From Maea johnstoni (lineage: Eukaryota > Annelida > Polychaeta > Spionida > Magelonidae): a stretch of 64,000 nt of DNA. The position numbers were made by a program, and so were the translations under genes. Positions 18,801 to 28,561 of this stretch are shown piece by piece. Within the stretch, counting starts at the first letter, position 1; each line of letters starts with the position of its first letter. The stretch covers positions 28,118,621-28,182,620 of the forward strand of contig OZ012699.1 of assembly GCA_963942565.1 (NCBI GenBank). The letters are read 5' to 3'. Below the pieces are notes generated by a model. It was not told where the DNA came from and ran no database searches. It saw nothing but the letters and a program-made list of their open reading frames with translations.

Positions 18801-18993
18801 CCAAGAAATACTGCTCCAGTCTCTCCTCATATGTCTCCCAGTTTTCCACAGAACTGTCAAAAGTCTCCAACCTTCCAATTGTAGCCATTCTGCCTAGTTC
18901 AATTCCAGCTCCTCGTCGCCAATATAGTATATCAACATTTATTATCAGTAGAGATAATAGTACAGATAGTGTCAGTAATATACTTGAGAACAT
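15880..18993 (-). CDS. Gag-pol of Ty3/gypsy element 2
   Basis: One open frame of 1037 residues joins gag and pol. Its likely start is the Met of MATIGRLETFDSS at residue 36. Gag shows LEQYFLANSIEPNKQ and two zinc knuckles (CYRCGGQHAPNNC and CYICSKKGHIAKVC). Protease follows with MEIDTGAAVTILSEKAF. Reverse transcriptase has TKLDLRHAYLQVEL, NRLPFGVSSSPGIFQRAM and LDDILLTG. RNase H has LILECDASEYGVGAV and IYTDHKPLLGLL. The integrase zinc module (LHEMHPGICRMK with CQPCQ) closes the frame near the truncation. A single gag-pol frame is typical of some Ty3/gypsy lineages. Confidence 0.93.
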   Translation of the reverse strand: MFSSILLTLSVLLSLLIINVDILYWRRGAGIELGRMATIGRLETFDSSVENWETYEERLEQYFLANSIEPNKQVPSLLSLIGGKTYTILRNLTAPAKPSTKNYAELCEILRNHFSPKPLVIVERFRFHKRNQHEGENVQQYVAELKKLAQFCEFGNNLTETLRDRLVCGISSVSIQKRLLSVANITLERAVEIASAMEMADKDALELHGKQATPTEVHKLNREGGKKSVNSGTQYQNKKPCYRCGGQHAPNNCFYKESECYICSKKGHIAKVCRAKKSKTVSQQNSRRQSSANKHLDCVDEEEEDSDVYQIFKIQQSSKIAPYAVEIGINGTKTKMEIDTGAAVTILSEKAFHQIRNGPDNANLKQTNAKIRTYTGEQISVLGEVEVPVQYNGKMQNLSALVVQGNGPSLVGRDWLSKVRLDWHEIFYENLELANQKGELETILKQYPEVFKTGMGTLKGFKATIKVDHESVPKYWKPRPVPYSIRNKVDQELDRLVQEKIIEPVQFSDWAAPIVPIVKPDGTIRICGDYKVTLNKVSKLDKYPIPKCEDLLATIGAGQKFTKLDLRHAYLQVELEEDSKPFTTISTHRGIFQYNRLPFGVSSSPGIFQRAMEHIIEGIPNVKARLDDILLTGPNDEVHMSTLKTVLERLEKAGVRLNLNKCKFMVPEVVFCGRVITATGTKPVPGKADAIKNAPTPKNVTELRSFLGMLNFHHADLPNISSVLEPLRSLLRKEVTWKWGSKQKQAFEEAKNMLSSEKFLVHYDSEKELILECDASEYGVGAVISHTMENGSQRPIAYASRTLAPAERNYAQIDKEALAIVYGVKKFHQYIYGRNVVIYTDHKPLLGLLGEDKPIPGTASPRMQRWALTLSGYEYTLKYMKGVQNVSADCLSRLPLAETVKSVPETGETILLMDHLDSSAVTSTQIRNWTRRDPVLSEVMHMIQTGWPKTCPGESYRPYFHRRNELTVESGCVLWGNRVVIPPQGQSRMIENLHEMHPGICRMKSLARSYMWWPKIDQAIENKVQKCQPCQVNRKSP

Positions 18994-19173
18994 TACTATT
19001 GAGTAGAGCTATGTAGATAGTTGACTGTCTTAGTCTGATGCTGCTAGTGGACTGCCAAGGTGTGGCCAGTCAAAGTCAGTAGACCAGAACACTGGTCAAG
19101 CAGGTTTTGCCCAGGGAGCAGTTCATATTTGCATGTGAATTTGGGAGCATGAATTAATGGTCCAGATACTACA
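18923..19173 (-). repeat. 5' LTR and primer binding site of gypsy element 2
   Basis: On the minus strand the repeat starts TGTAGTATCTGG and ends ATACTATA, a near-inverted pair. It is followed at once by TGGCGACGAGG (18911-18921), a typical Ty3/gypsy primer binding site. The partner LTR is not in the window. Confidence 0.7.
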
Positions 19174-21510
19174 CTGAGAACAAAATGTGTTAGTGGAACC
19201 AGGGTCTAGTAATGCAAACGTATGCATTGACCGTCGAGATCCCGGAGCACGAACAATCACTGGCACGATTGGCAGGGCAATCCGCATCGCTTGACTAGGT
19301 CCGGAAACACTATAATTCACACCATGATCCACTTCTGCAAAAGTACTTTGAGCCTCTGATATCACAGCTGGAACCACAGGTGCACTTGGCTCCCTAGTGT
19401 CAGTACCATCAAGCATATGTAAAAACTTTGTATGCTTTGCTCCACATCCTGGTACAGAGCATGTGCGTCTCAGCCAGCAACGACTTGCAAAGTGCCCAGG
19501 CTTCAAACAGTTCCAACACAATTTCTTGTCATTCACAAATTTAAGTCTGTCCTCAACTTTCATCTCTTTGAATGAATTACAGCCAAACAGTGAGTGAGCA
19601 CCAGCACACTTGAAACACTTCACAACATACGCACTGGAACCGGAACTGGAACGGCGATTCTCACTCTTGACTTCAGTGGCAGAATTATAGCTACTGCCTT
19701 TCCTGACTGTCCTCTTCTGCCATTCAGGCCTTTCTTTGGTATCAACAAGCCCACCATAAACAGGATCATTGGCTACCTCAGCAGCCTCCAAGACGAACTT
19801 TGTAACATCATCAATGTTTGGGTTTCTCATGTTCACCTTCCGTATCTGATGAGCCTTTGATCTCCATTTATGTTGCATGAAATATGGCAGGCGACTAATT
19901 ATTTTCACCAAAGAGCTCTGTGAACTGATCTCTGCAGTGTTTCCCATGGCTTGTAGAGTGTCCGCACAACTCCTCAATTCATCTGCATAATCTTGAATCT
20001 TATCTCTCTCATGCGGTTTGATAGCAGGACCGTTTGTTACTTTGTTGATCCAGGTTTCTGTAATCACAAATGCATTGCCGAATCTCTCCTCCAAAAGTTG
20101 ACGAGCCCTTGCATATCCTTCCTCAGGCCTCATTACTGCACAACTTTGAATGACCATTTTTGCTTTGCCTGTGGTATATTGCAGAAGACGAGACAACTTT
20201 GAGCCACTATCAACAGTGTTCCGTTCCACATTATTGTCGAATGTACGGATAAAACCCCAGTATTTGAGAGGGTCACCGTCAAAAGTCATCAATTCCACCT
20301 TAGGAATCTGCATCGCATCAAAAAGCTGTCTCTGCTGGTGCTGCCCTTCTTGGATGATATGCACTAAGTTGCTGTTTTCACTATCAGGCCTGTATTCTTG
20401 CGCTAATGGATTTAACTGTGAAGGCACAGTGCTGCCACCTATCAGTTGAGAATGTCCGGAAGGTATGCCAGTAGGATTTATGGCATAATACTGCGTAGGT
20501 GCACAAAGTTCAGTTGGATGTGGCTGTAGATGTTCAGCAGTGGCGCCATCTGTTGGACGAGTCTGTGGATGTGCACCAGTGGTGCCACCTGTGAGATGCT
20601 GTTGCGAAGCACCAAGTCCATGTTGACTTGCTTGAACACCAGTGGCGCCACCTATTAGATGCTGTTGCGAAGCACCAAGTCCTTGCTGACTTGCTTGAAC
20701 ACCAGTGGCGCCACCTATTGGATGTTGTTCCGATGCGCGAAGCTCATAATGACTTGCTTGCACACCAGTGGCGCCACCTCCTGACAGGGTCGCATGGCCC
20801 TGCGATTGATCCTTGCTCTCTTTAGAAGTTACACAAGTGGCGCCACCTAGCCGAGTCTGTCCACACTGCCCTTCGGCCTCGGCCAACACACTTTCCTCGG
20901 CTTCAAGTTTCACCATTTCTGTTTCGAGGCGAAGTTTCTCTCGTTGTTGGCGTATCTTCATTTCTTGTTCATCTAACTCCTGTTGCCTAGTCAATGATGC
21001 AATTTCTGCTTTTAAAGCCGCTCTTTTTGCAGCTGCTTTCACGATAGCACTTGACAGTGATGACCGATGACTGCTCCTGCTACCATTGGCCGATTCTCCA
21101 AGTCGAAGTGATTTGTCTGTGTCAATTCCTTGAGCAAGTCTCCTTTCCACTGAACACTCATAATTGCTCACTTTTTCCATTAAGTGAACATACTTGCTCT
21201 CAACATCATCATAATATTCTTGAGACACCTCCTTGTCATCATCATCTGTTAGCAGTGAGTGGAATTCCCCATGTCTCTGTCGAAATCTCTTAATGGATTC
21301 CAATAATTCTGCTTTCTTTATTTTGACAGCTTTGAAATCCTCTTCACTGTATCCAAGCATTGAATTGAAGATCTCATTTTCCTTCCTAGTCACAGCTGAC
21401 TTGGCTGCCTTCCTTGCTTGACGATATTCCTGTAGCTTGCCTTTACTACCATTTGTGGCCAATGAATCAGATGAACCACCAGAAGCCATTATTCTTGTAT
21501 AGCAAAGCAC
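19123..21510 (-). CDS. BEL/Pao gag and start of protease, interrupted by gypsy element 2
   Basis: The 795-residue frame (Met of MASGGSSDS at residue 8 is the likely start) begins with a Lys/Glu-rich helical region, then a repeat region, then the BEL gag core (PKVELMTFDGDPLKYWGFIR, RARQLLEERFG), zinc-binding Cys/His clusters (CFKCAGAHSLFGC, CWNCLKPGHFASRC) and the protease start FALLDPGSTNTFC. Homology ends there, at the LTR of gypsy element 2, and the last residues are LTR-derived. The element is broken; the rest of pol is absent. Confidence 0.9.
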   Translation of the reverse strand: MLCYTRIMASGGSSDSLATNGSKGKLQEYRQARKAAKSAVTRKENEIFNSMLGYSEEDFKAVKIKKAELLESIKRFRQRHGEFHSLLTDDDDKEVSQEYYDDVESKYVHLMEKVSNYECSVERRLAQGIDTDKSLRLGESANGSRSSHRSSLSSAIVKAAAKRAALKAEIASLTRQQELDEQEMKIRQQREKLRLETEMVKLEAEESVLAEAEGQCGQTRLGGATCVTSKESKDQSQGHATLSGGGATGVQASHYELRASEQHPIGGATGVQASQQGLGASQQHLIGGATGVQASQHGLGASQQHLTGGTTGAHPQTRPTDGATAEHLQPHPTELCAPTQYYAINPTGIPSGHSQLIGGSTVPSQLNPLAQEYRPDSENSNLVHIIQEGQHQQRQLFDAMQIPKVELMTFDGDPLKYWGFIRTFDNNVERNTVDSGSKLSRLLQYTTGKAKMVIQSCAVMRPEEGYARARQLLEERFGNAFVITETWINKVTNGPAIKPHERDKIQDYADELRSCADTLQAMGNTAEISSQSSLVKIISRLPYFMQHKWRSKAHQIRKVNMRNPNIDDVTKFVLEAAEVANDPVYGGLVDTKERPEWQKRTVRKGSSYNSATEVKSENRRSSSGSSAYVVKCFKCAGAHSLFGCNSFKEMKVEDRLKFVNDKKLCWNCLKPGHFASRCWLRRTCSVPGCGAKHTKFLHMLDGTDTREPSAPVVPAVISEAQSTFAEVDHGVNYSVSGPSQAMRIALPIVPVIVRAPGSRRSMHTFALLDPGSTNTFCSQCSIWTINSCSQIHMQI

Positions 21511-22200
21511 AGTTATTGAACTATGTAGTTGTCATAAGTCATTTGCTATAAATAACACGAGCCATAGCTTGAACACACTTGACGATGACGATTTATTGAC
21601 GAGTTATACAGCTTGACATTTCAGTGGCGATATCTTGAAAGTGGTTCAATCTAGAAAGAACAACCAAAGAAAAACCTCAATATACACCAAGTACACAAAT
21701 CTCAAAAATACACAGAAATATACCAATATTTCCTATCAAATATCTCCAAATATGCTTTAATACACAAGTTACTCGTATACCAAGTTACTGTAATGACCAA
21801 GTTATGATAATGACCAAAGAAACTGACAGAAAGAAGTAAATGGACAAAATGAGCTATTTCATTGTTATGCAAATTAGATGGACAGAGAACTAAATCCTTA
21901 CTGGTTACACAATGTACATGTCAGAAATCATTAAGGTATAACTTAACAATCCTAAATCTCATATGCACAAATATTAGCTCAATGTTGACCTAAGACACTT
22001 ATATTACAGATACAGTACAACTTATTACTTGATGATTGATAATATATGACAAATACTCACAACTTTGGGCTCTCCAATGTAAACACAGTGACAAATTAAA
22101 TGGCTTCTTGTTCTCTTCCCAGCCTCCTTTTGGACCAAGGAAGAACTAAACACAAAGGGTTAATTCCCTGTATTCTGTCCGTTACACAGTCTTTAATGGG
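19174..22200 (-). mobile_element. BEL/Pao retrotransposon fragment
   Basis: Gag lies at 19174-21489, and the 5' leader and LTR must lie upstream between 21511 and about 22200. The LTR edges could not be placed because no second LTR is in the window. Protease end, reverse transcriptase and integrase are missing. It is an old, incomplete copy. Confidence 0.7.
20530..20860 (-). repeat. 63-bp minisatellite inside BEL gag
   Basis: About four imperfect units carry GTGGCGCCACC on the plus strand and encode GGATGVQASQ...LGASQQH on the minus strand. The unit length is a multiple of three, so copy changes keep the frame. Confidence 0.75.
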
Positions 22201-22247
22201 AGTTTTTTTCTCTGAAATGTTGCCATAGTAAAGCTCCAGTACAGGAA

Positions 22248-22248
<1 letters not shown>

Positions 22249-22283
<35 letters not shown>
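22249..22283 (+). repeat. 35-base poly-G run
   Basis: An unbroken run of 35 G residues. Such runs are prone to length error in sequencing and to slippage in vivo. Confidence 0.95.
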
Positions 22284-22286
<3 letters not shown>

Positions 22287-22408
22287 GACCTACATGTACA
22301 TGATCTGTACCCTTATGGCTGTACAATTATGGTAGTTTACCCTTCGGGTTATGACCAGTATCCGTCGAATGGCCAATTGCACCAATCTAACTTAGGCTTA
22401 AGTTTACC

Positions 22409-23680
22409 CATGACAGGAAATGGTCACATAGAACTTTTAAAAGTCACTTGTTACAACTTTCACCCTCAAGAGCACGCTCAAACTCCTAAACTAAGTGTAT
22501 CATATACTTCCTTACCTAAATGTACCACTTTTTTGTAGGTAGTAATTTTCATTAAAACCGCTTTTATACCCAATTTTCCACTGCAACTGGAAATCTGTAA
22601 GACTGTCTCTTCTTGTGTTAACACCCCCTCCTACACTGCCACAGCTGACTGCATTTGACCCATAAAGATAAGGACCTGCACTGCCAGTACTAGTTCAGAC
22701 ATAAACGCTACCTATTTTCCTGTTTCTGATATCATATGGACTGTAGCGTTTAGGGTCAGGGCTTATAAATTACGTTAGCACTGTTCCGCCGAGATTTTGA
22801 GCGGAAGCATTTTCATAAAATGTTACCATTTAAACACGACTCATACACGTTTCGTCTCTCTATTTGGTAGAGAGACATTCTATTTCAAACATTTTTGGAA
22901 TAAAATTGAAAAATCATTTGTTTATTTGATCAATAAATACGAATTATACTTACGTTATTTGTTTATGAGTTTTAAGAACTCAAAACAGAAGCCAAAACAC
23001 GCACTGCATTATGGGAAGGGCATGTAAAATGCGGAGGTCCATACGGAATATTCAAACGGGAATCTGTGCCTCAGCACAGAAACACTTATCAGTCATCAAC
23101 ACATATTTATTGTAATATATTTTACTTTAATTCTTATCTTAGAAACAAACCATGATAGTACTTACAATAACTAAAAAATCTTTTTATTCCATATTGAGTA
23201 CAATTCCGCATTCTACAATTAGCCGGTCATGTGACATTATGATAATGAGTTCAATTTCCAAAGTGGCGGCTCACTGGTGCTCCATCTCGGCTGTATGTAA
23301 ATAAATACGTCTTTCCACCACTTTTTCACTTATTGACATACTGACATGTATGTGCTTCGTAAGCGAGTGGTGTATATTACATATTTATAAATTATAGAGG
23401 GTCCAAAATTGTTATAGACACGAGATTTCAGTAAAAGATAAATGCTACATACAGTTCTATGGCGAATCTACCGGATCTCATTGAACGTTACATGTGCAAC
23501 ACAGAACATCTACAATAAGATATCGTTGCATATAGTAAGGTTCACTATTATTCAACTACGCCAGTACCTGCCAGATAGAAAGCATTTTCAGGGGAGAGTG
23601 AACGGCAGGAAGTGCAGCGGCAGCACAGTGTGGCATCGCCGGCGCCACGTCTGTGGTCTATGTGCACATTTCCTGTAATG
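22409..23680 (+). mobile_element. MITE of the CATGACAGGAAATG family, copy B, split by an insertion
   Basis: The ends are CATGACAGGAAATGGTCAC and GTGCACATTTCCTGTAATG. The body matches 46705-47038 but is interrupted by the element 22691-23559. Without the insertion the copy would be about 395 bp. Confidence 0.8.
22691..23559. mobile_element. hAT-like non-autonomous element nested in MITE copy B
   Basis: An 8-bp duplication GCCAGTAC flanks it (22683-22690 and 23560-23567). The uninterrupted site is present in the related MITE at about 46901 (GCCAGTACCTGCC). It begins TAGTTCAGACAT and ends TTCAACTAC, weak inverted repeats shared with 12012-12591. The right half recurs at 10460-10815. It is non-coding. 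Confidence 0.8.
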
Positions 23681-23689
23681 CCGCCCTGA

Positions 23690-25593
23690 CCACTCTGTCT
23701 GCTCCCTTACAGTCCACTACCCTCTGGTTTGTCTGGTAGTTCACAAAGGATCTCTAGATGGGAATTGTCTTCTGTCTGTTACCACGCGGTCCACTCCCCT
23801 AGAGTCGTTACCTTGTGTTAAGTCAGTTCTTTGGGAGGAGGAGGGGACGGGGGTGTCTGTCAATTTTTTATTCTTTGCTTTGGTGTCAAGCCTATGTACA
23901 TATTTTATTACAGAGAAATGACATGAATATAACATATCTTAAAGAGAATCTACAAATCTATTACTTGTACTCTCTAAATGAATGATTGAATTGGAATGTT
24001 ATGATTTGAGTCATAGATCAAGGAAAGAGCAACCATTTTGGAATATTAGACAATTTGCTAAGACTTGCAATTTAAATGAACAATTTGTAAAGCAGTTTTC
24101 GAAGACAAGTGTATACAACTTACATATATAAACAGTCAGTGTGTTTAGTCAAGGAATGAATTGTAATATTCATGATTACTGATATCCACTTAGGTTTGAA
24201 TATCACTTCTAGAGCTGCACTCACGGAGGGAGATCAACTCATGAGCTCACCACCTGTTTGACTCGTGAGCTCATGAGCTCACGGACGTTCCAACTTTCCA
24301 AAGAAATACTTATTTTCCAGCCCAGCTATTAAGAAATAAATATGTATTGGCGGAGATTGATTAACATTGCCATGTTAATTTAATTTTAAAACGTGCTGCA
24401 AGTTACAAAGGTCAGTATAACACTCAAAATCGCTTGAATGCATACATTGGAGATTGTAAAGAAGACATGACAGCGATAAGCAGTTATGTATGTTAATAAT
24501 GTGTGTTAGGTGCTTGGTGTTATGTTTGTGTTCCCAACATTAGACAAGCTCACGATTTGAACATTAGAGCTCAAGCTCGGCGAGTCTGCCCCAGGGCTCG
24601 AGCCACTCGAGTTCGTGAGTGGTGAGTGCAGCTCTAATCACTTCTATATTTTTTATTTAGAATATCAGGAATCAATTGGTTGTTAGTAAAACAACTAACT
24701 GGGGGGCTCAAAATTCATAGTTACTGGCACCATGTGCTGAGGGATCCGCAGTGGCCTTGTGATTAGGATGCCTGGCCCCAAGTGTGAGGTCACAAGTTCG
24801 AGACTCCACTGAATCCTTATTACCATATTTGTCCAAATAAGCACACAGACCCCCTGCAAACGCAAATATTTCCTCGACTTTACATGTGATACTGGTACAG
24901 ACTGTATATTGTCTTTATTTTCTAGAGTTTGATCACATTGTGCGGTTGGTCTTCCACCACTTCAGTCTCTATACATACATGTCAGCATCCAACTAGACAT
25001 AGCATAATAAAACACATGAGAGCCTGAATCGTCCAAGCTTGGGGCAGCTATGGATTGTTGCCACGATTGGCACTATGTGTGAGTGCTGGTATGCGGAAGA
25101 TCGCCAATACCTATTCTAGTGATCTCTTTCTTAACTTGCTACTGGCATGTGTATTTATTCAGACGAATACAGTATATCCTGATATGGTATCTCCTTGTGT
25201 AAGGCTGTCTGTGTTGCTTCTGCATCGGATGTCCTTGATACTATTCTCACTGTAAGAGAAGGGAATTTCATCCCAGTTCCAGGTTTCCTTCTCATCTTTA
25301 TATAACCGAAGCTGTTCAAAGCCATATAAAACCACTTCCTTCTACCCATCAAGAACTATGTTGGTTGCTGTTATCTATACGAGATATTTTTTAATGATTT
25401 TTCAATCTCTGGTCTTTGACTTTAATTTTTTTCAACATAGCTACAATGTTTTGAATGTCTAAAACTAAGATACAATAACGTCTGAGTAGTATGTGGTATC
25501 TATAGGGGCTCTACCAAAAATGGGAAATTTACTCAAGTATCTATAATCATTGGAATCTGTTTTCCTTATTTTGAAAATTTCATCTGCTTTTTC
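23690..25593 (+). other. Upstream/intronic part of zinc-finger unit 2
   Basis: It is similar to unit 1 (about 12592-13440) and unit 4 (about 47646-49007). It includes the tRNA-like segment near 24750-24812 and the hAT MITE at 24210-24636. No copy of the promoter/first-exon repeat is seen anywhere between 15.8 kb and 25.9 kb, unlike for units 3 and 4. No coding gene is seen. Confidence 0.5.
24210..24636. mobile_element. hAT MITE with perfect 15-bp termini and 8-bp target duplication
   Basis: The termini are TAGAGCTGCACTCAC and its exact inverse GTGAGTGCAGCTCTA. ATCACTTC is duplicated at 24202-24209 and 24637-24644. The interior repeats GAGCTCATGAGCTCAC-like palindromes. Empty sites are present in sister unit 1 (12673, ATCACTTCTATTTTG) and, slightly diverged, in unit 4 near 48135. 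It is 427 bp and non-coding. Confidence 0.92.
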
Positions 25594-25955
25594 AGATCAT
25601 TAATGTGACAAGTGCTGCTACAAAACTACGTTGCATCCGGATATCGCCCTACAAGAGGCCAGGTCAAGGTCAAAGTTGAGAGTTCATTTCTGCATCTTAG
25701 ATAGATGTACATATCAGGTGAAAGGCTCTACTCTATGAAAGGATGGAAGTTATCCAGGGAGCAACTATTTTCCAATATAACAAGGATAAATTTCTAGTTA
25801 TTTACTGAATAATACGTACAACACCAAGAAAGACCATATAGGACAAAGCACAACGTAAAGCACAACAGGATTAAATTTTGAGTTAATTATTCAGTGAGGG
25901 ATATTGAGTTAACTAGTGATTTAATTAGTGAAGTCTTTTTGATAAAGTACGAACT

Positions 25956-28115
25956 ATGTCTTTAGATGTGGTAGCTCATAAGGATGGGTAAGAAGGGAAA
26001 GAACCTTATCCCTCTGATGAATGTGATAAATCCTATTCCGAGTCATCAAGCCATCATCCTTCTGTTGATCATGACAAGGCATCCACTCATCATGTTGCTC
26101 TGGTGCAACAGAAGAGGAATCATTGTGCAAAAAAATCCTTCGAGTGCAATGAATGTGACAAAGCATTTGCACACTCTTCTAGTCTGGTAAAGCATAAGAG
26201 GATACACACTGGGGTAAGACCCTTCCAGTGCAATGAATGTGACAAGGCATTCTCACAGTCTTCTAGTCTGCTAGCGCATAAGAGGATACACAGTGGGGAA
26301 AGACCCTTCCAGTGCAATGAATGTGACAAGGCATTCGCACACTCTTCTAGTCTGGTAGAGCATAAGAGGATACACACTGGTGAAAGACCCTTCCAGTGTG
26401 ATGAATGTGACAAAGCATTCACACTGTCTTCTAGTCTGCTAGCGCATAAGAGGATACACAGTGGGGAAAGACCCTTCCAGTGCAATGAATGTGACAAGGC
26501 ATTCCAACAACGTACTGATCTGGTACGGCATAAGAGAATTCACAGCGGGGAAAGACCCTTCAAGTGCAACGAATGTGACAAGGCATTCTCACGGTCTTCT
26601 ACTCTGGTACAGCATAAGAGGATACACAGTGGGGAAAGACCCTTCGAGTGCAATGTATGTGACAAGGCATTCACAAACTATTCTTGTCTGGTAAAGCATA
26701 AGAGAATACACAGTGGGGAAAAACCCTTCCAGTGCAATGAATGTGACAAGGCATTCTTATATTCTTCTTATCTGGTACAGCATAAAAGGATACACTGTGG
26801 GGAAAGACCTTTCCAATGCAATGAATGTGACAAGGCATTCTCACGCTCTTCTACTCTTGAACAGCATAAGAGGATACACAGTGGGGAAAAACCCTTCCAG
26901 TGCAATGAGTGTGACAAGGCATTCTCACGGTCTTCTACTCTGGTACAGCATAAGAGGATACACAGTGGGGAAAAACCCTTCCAGTGCAATGAGTGTGACA
27001 AGGCATTCATACTTTCTTGTCATCTGGTACAGCATAAGAGGATACACAGTGGGGAAAGGCCTTTCCAGTGCAATCAATGTGACAAGGCATTCACACAGTC
27101 TTTTGATCTGGTACGACATAAGAGGATACACAAGGCATTCAGACTGTCTTCTGGTCTAGTAGAGCATAAGAGGATACACAGTGGGGATAGACCCTTCCAG
27201 TGCAAGGAGTCTGACAAGGCATTCTCATTCTCTTCTACCTTGGCAAAGCATAAGGGGATACACCATACTGAAAGACCCTTCCAGTGCAATGAATGTGACA
27301 AGGCATTCCCAAGCTCTTCTATTCTGGTAAAGCATAAGAGGATACACACTGGGGAAAGACACTTCCAGTGCAATGATTGTGATAAGGCACCCATAGATTC
27401 TTCTGGTCTGATAAACAATACCAGGATACAAAGTGGGGAAAGATCCTTCCAGTGCAATGAATGTGACAAGGCATTCCCACATTCTTCGAGTCTGGTAAGG
27501 CATATGAGAACACAAACAGTGAAATGTTCTCTTCAGTGTGATAAAACTTACGAGACATCATCTTCTCTGAATCGGTGTGAGAAAACCCATCAAAGGCTAT
27601 CAACTCACAAAATAGAACCACCGTTATCCGTACCAAGGCAATGGATTGTCATCAAAGGACAGTGTCTCCCTATAAAGCAAGAATTGGAGGAAAATGCTAG
27701 TGGCATATTAGAAGAACAAGAAAATCTTGTTAGAGGACAGTGTCTCCCTATAAAGCAAGAGCTGGAGGAGGAAAAGGCTAGTAGCATATTAGAAATACAA
27801 GAAAACCTTGTTGTTAGAGGACAGTGTCCCCCTATAAAGCAAGAGTTGGAGGAGGAAAATGCTAGTTGCATATTAGAAAAACAAGAAAATCTTGTTGTTA
27901 GAGGTCAGTGTCCTCCTATAAAGCAAGAGTTGGAGGAGGAAAATGCTAGTAGCATATTAAAAAAACAAGAAAACCTTGTTGTTAGAGGACAGTATTTCCC
28001 TTTAAAGCAAGAATTGGAGGAGGAAAATGCTAGCAGCATGTTAGGAAAGCATCTTGCTATAGGACAGTGCCTCCCTATAAAGCAAGAGTCAGAGGAAAAT
28101 GCTAGTAACATATAA
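25956..28115 (+). CDS. C2H2 zinc-finger protein 2, N-terminal stop, possibly decaying
   Basis: The paralog start is ATG 25956 (MSLDVVAHKDG), but codon 12 is TAA at 25989-25991 where gene 3 has CAA (Gln). A later in-frame Met at 26103 opens a 670-residue frame that keeps every finger. There are about fourteen intact C2H2 fingers (FQCNECDKAF type, HSGERPF linkers), one half finger lacking its Cys pair (after residue 340: RIHKAFRLSSGLVEH), one with Cys to Ser (CKESDK), and degenerate fingers near the end. Six C-terminal repeats of the GQCLPIKQELEEEN type follow (27657-28112), four with IKQE intact in standard form. Codon-level similarity to gene 3 is very high. It may be expressed from the internal Met, or be a recent pseudogene. 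Confidence 0.8.
27657..28112 (+). repeat. Coding minisatellite, zinc-finger gene 2
   Basis: Six units of about 78-84 bp each begin GGACAGTGTCTCCCTATAAA or a variant. They encode the IKQE repeat tail. Confidence 0.9.
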
Positions 28116-28561
28116 GTTAGAACAGGAAAACCTTGATGTGTGATATAACTAAGATAAAGTAGTACCCACCACACACAAGTGTACAGCCTAAATAATCCTC
28201 TGATAACAAAAAACACCTTGTTTTAGTCACATTTTTGTCCTCAGTTGCCAATAGGACTAACCTAAATGTAGTGATCAGAAGGGTTTGGTATTAAGTAGGA
28301 CCAATCGATGACAGTATAGAATATGCAGTAACATTGCAACATTTCATTTTAGAGTTGAGTACACTTTTATACGCCCTGCTTAAATAGCAATTCTGAATCC
28401 AAGGAGTCGAGAGACATACAAATGGCCAAAATAGAGCATCAAGACAGTTTTGGTCAGATCAAGCGGACAATGCAAAACGCTATATTTTCTAGCAAAGTGG
28501 GCTTATGAATATATGAAAAATGAATTTTAAAAACTTTTATTGTGTAGATTTGAACAATGAT
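28116..28561 (+). other. 3' flank of zinc-finger unit 2
   Basis: It is similar to 39230-39540 downstream of gene 3 (shared ATAACTNAGATAAAGTAGT and CACAGCCTAAATAATC). It is probably 3' untranslated sequence and flank. No other feature is seen. Confidence 0.5.

Larger units (their letters stand above)
15837..19173 (-). mobile_element. Ty3/gypsy element 2, 3'-truncated
   Basis: One LTR (about 18923-19173) is present at the 5' end. The gag-pol frame reads to the zinc module of integrase; the rest of integrase and the 3' LTR are missing. The left boundary falls where similarity to the 3' region of the zinc-finger units stops (about 15837). Its 5' LTR abuts the BEL protease region at 19174, so it appears to have inserted into the BEL element. 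It is an old, incomplete copy with few breaks in what remains. Confidence 0.85.

Noticed and set aside
22096-22326. Short frame with a Pro run
   Set aside because: It is a translation of the 35-base poly-G run.
22200-24210. A promoter/first-exon repeat for zinc-finger unit 2
   Set aside because: I searched by eye for the CTATTGGCTGG and GCCGCCACCAG words and found none in this interval.
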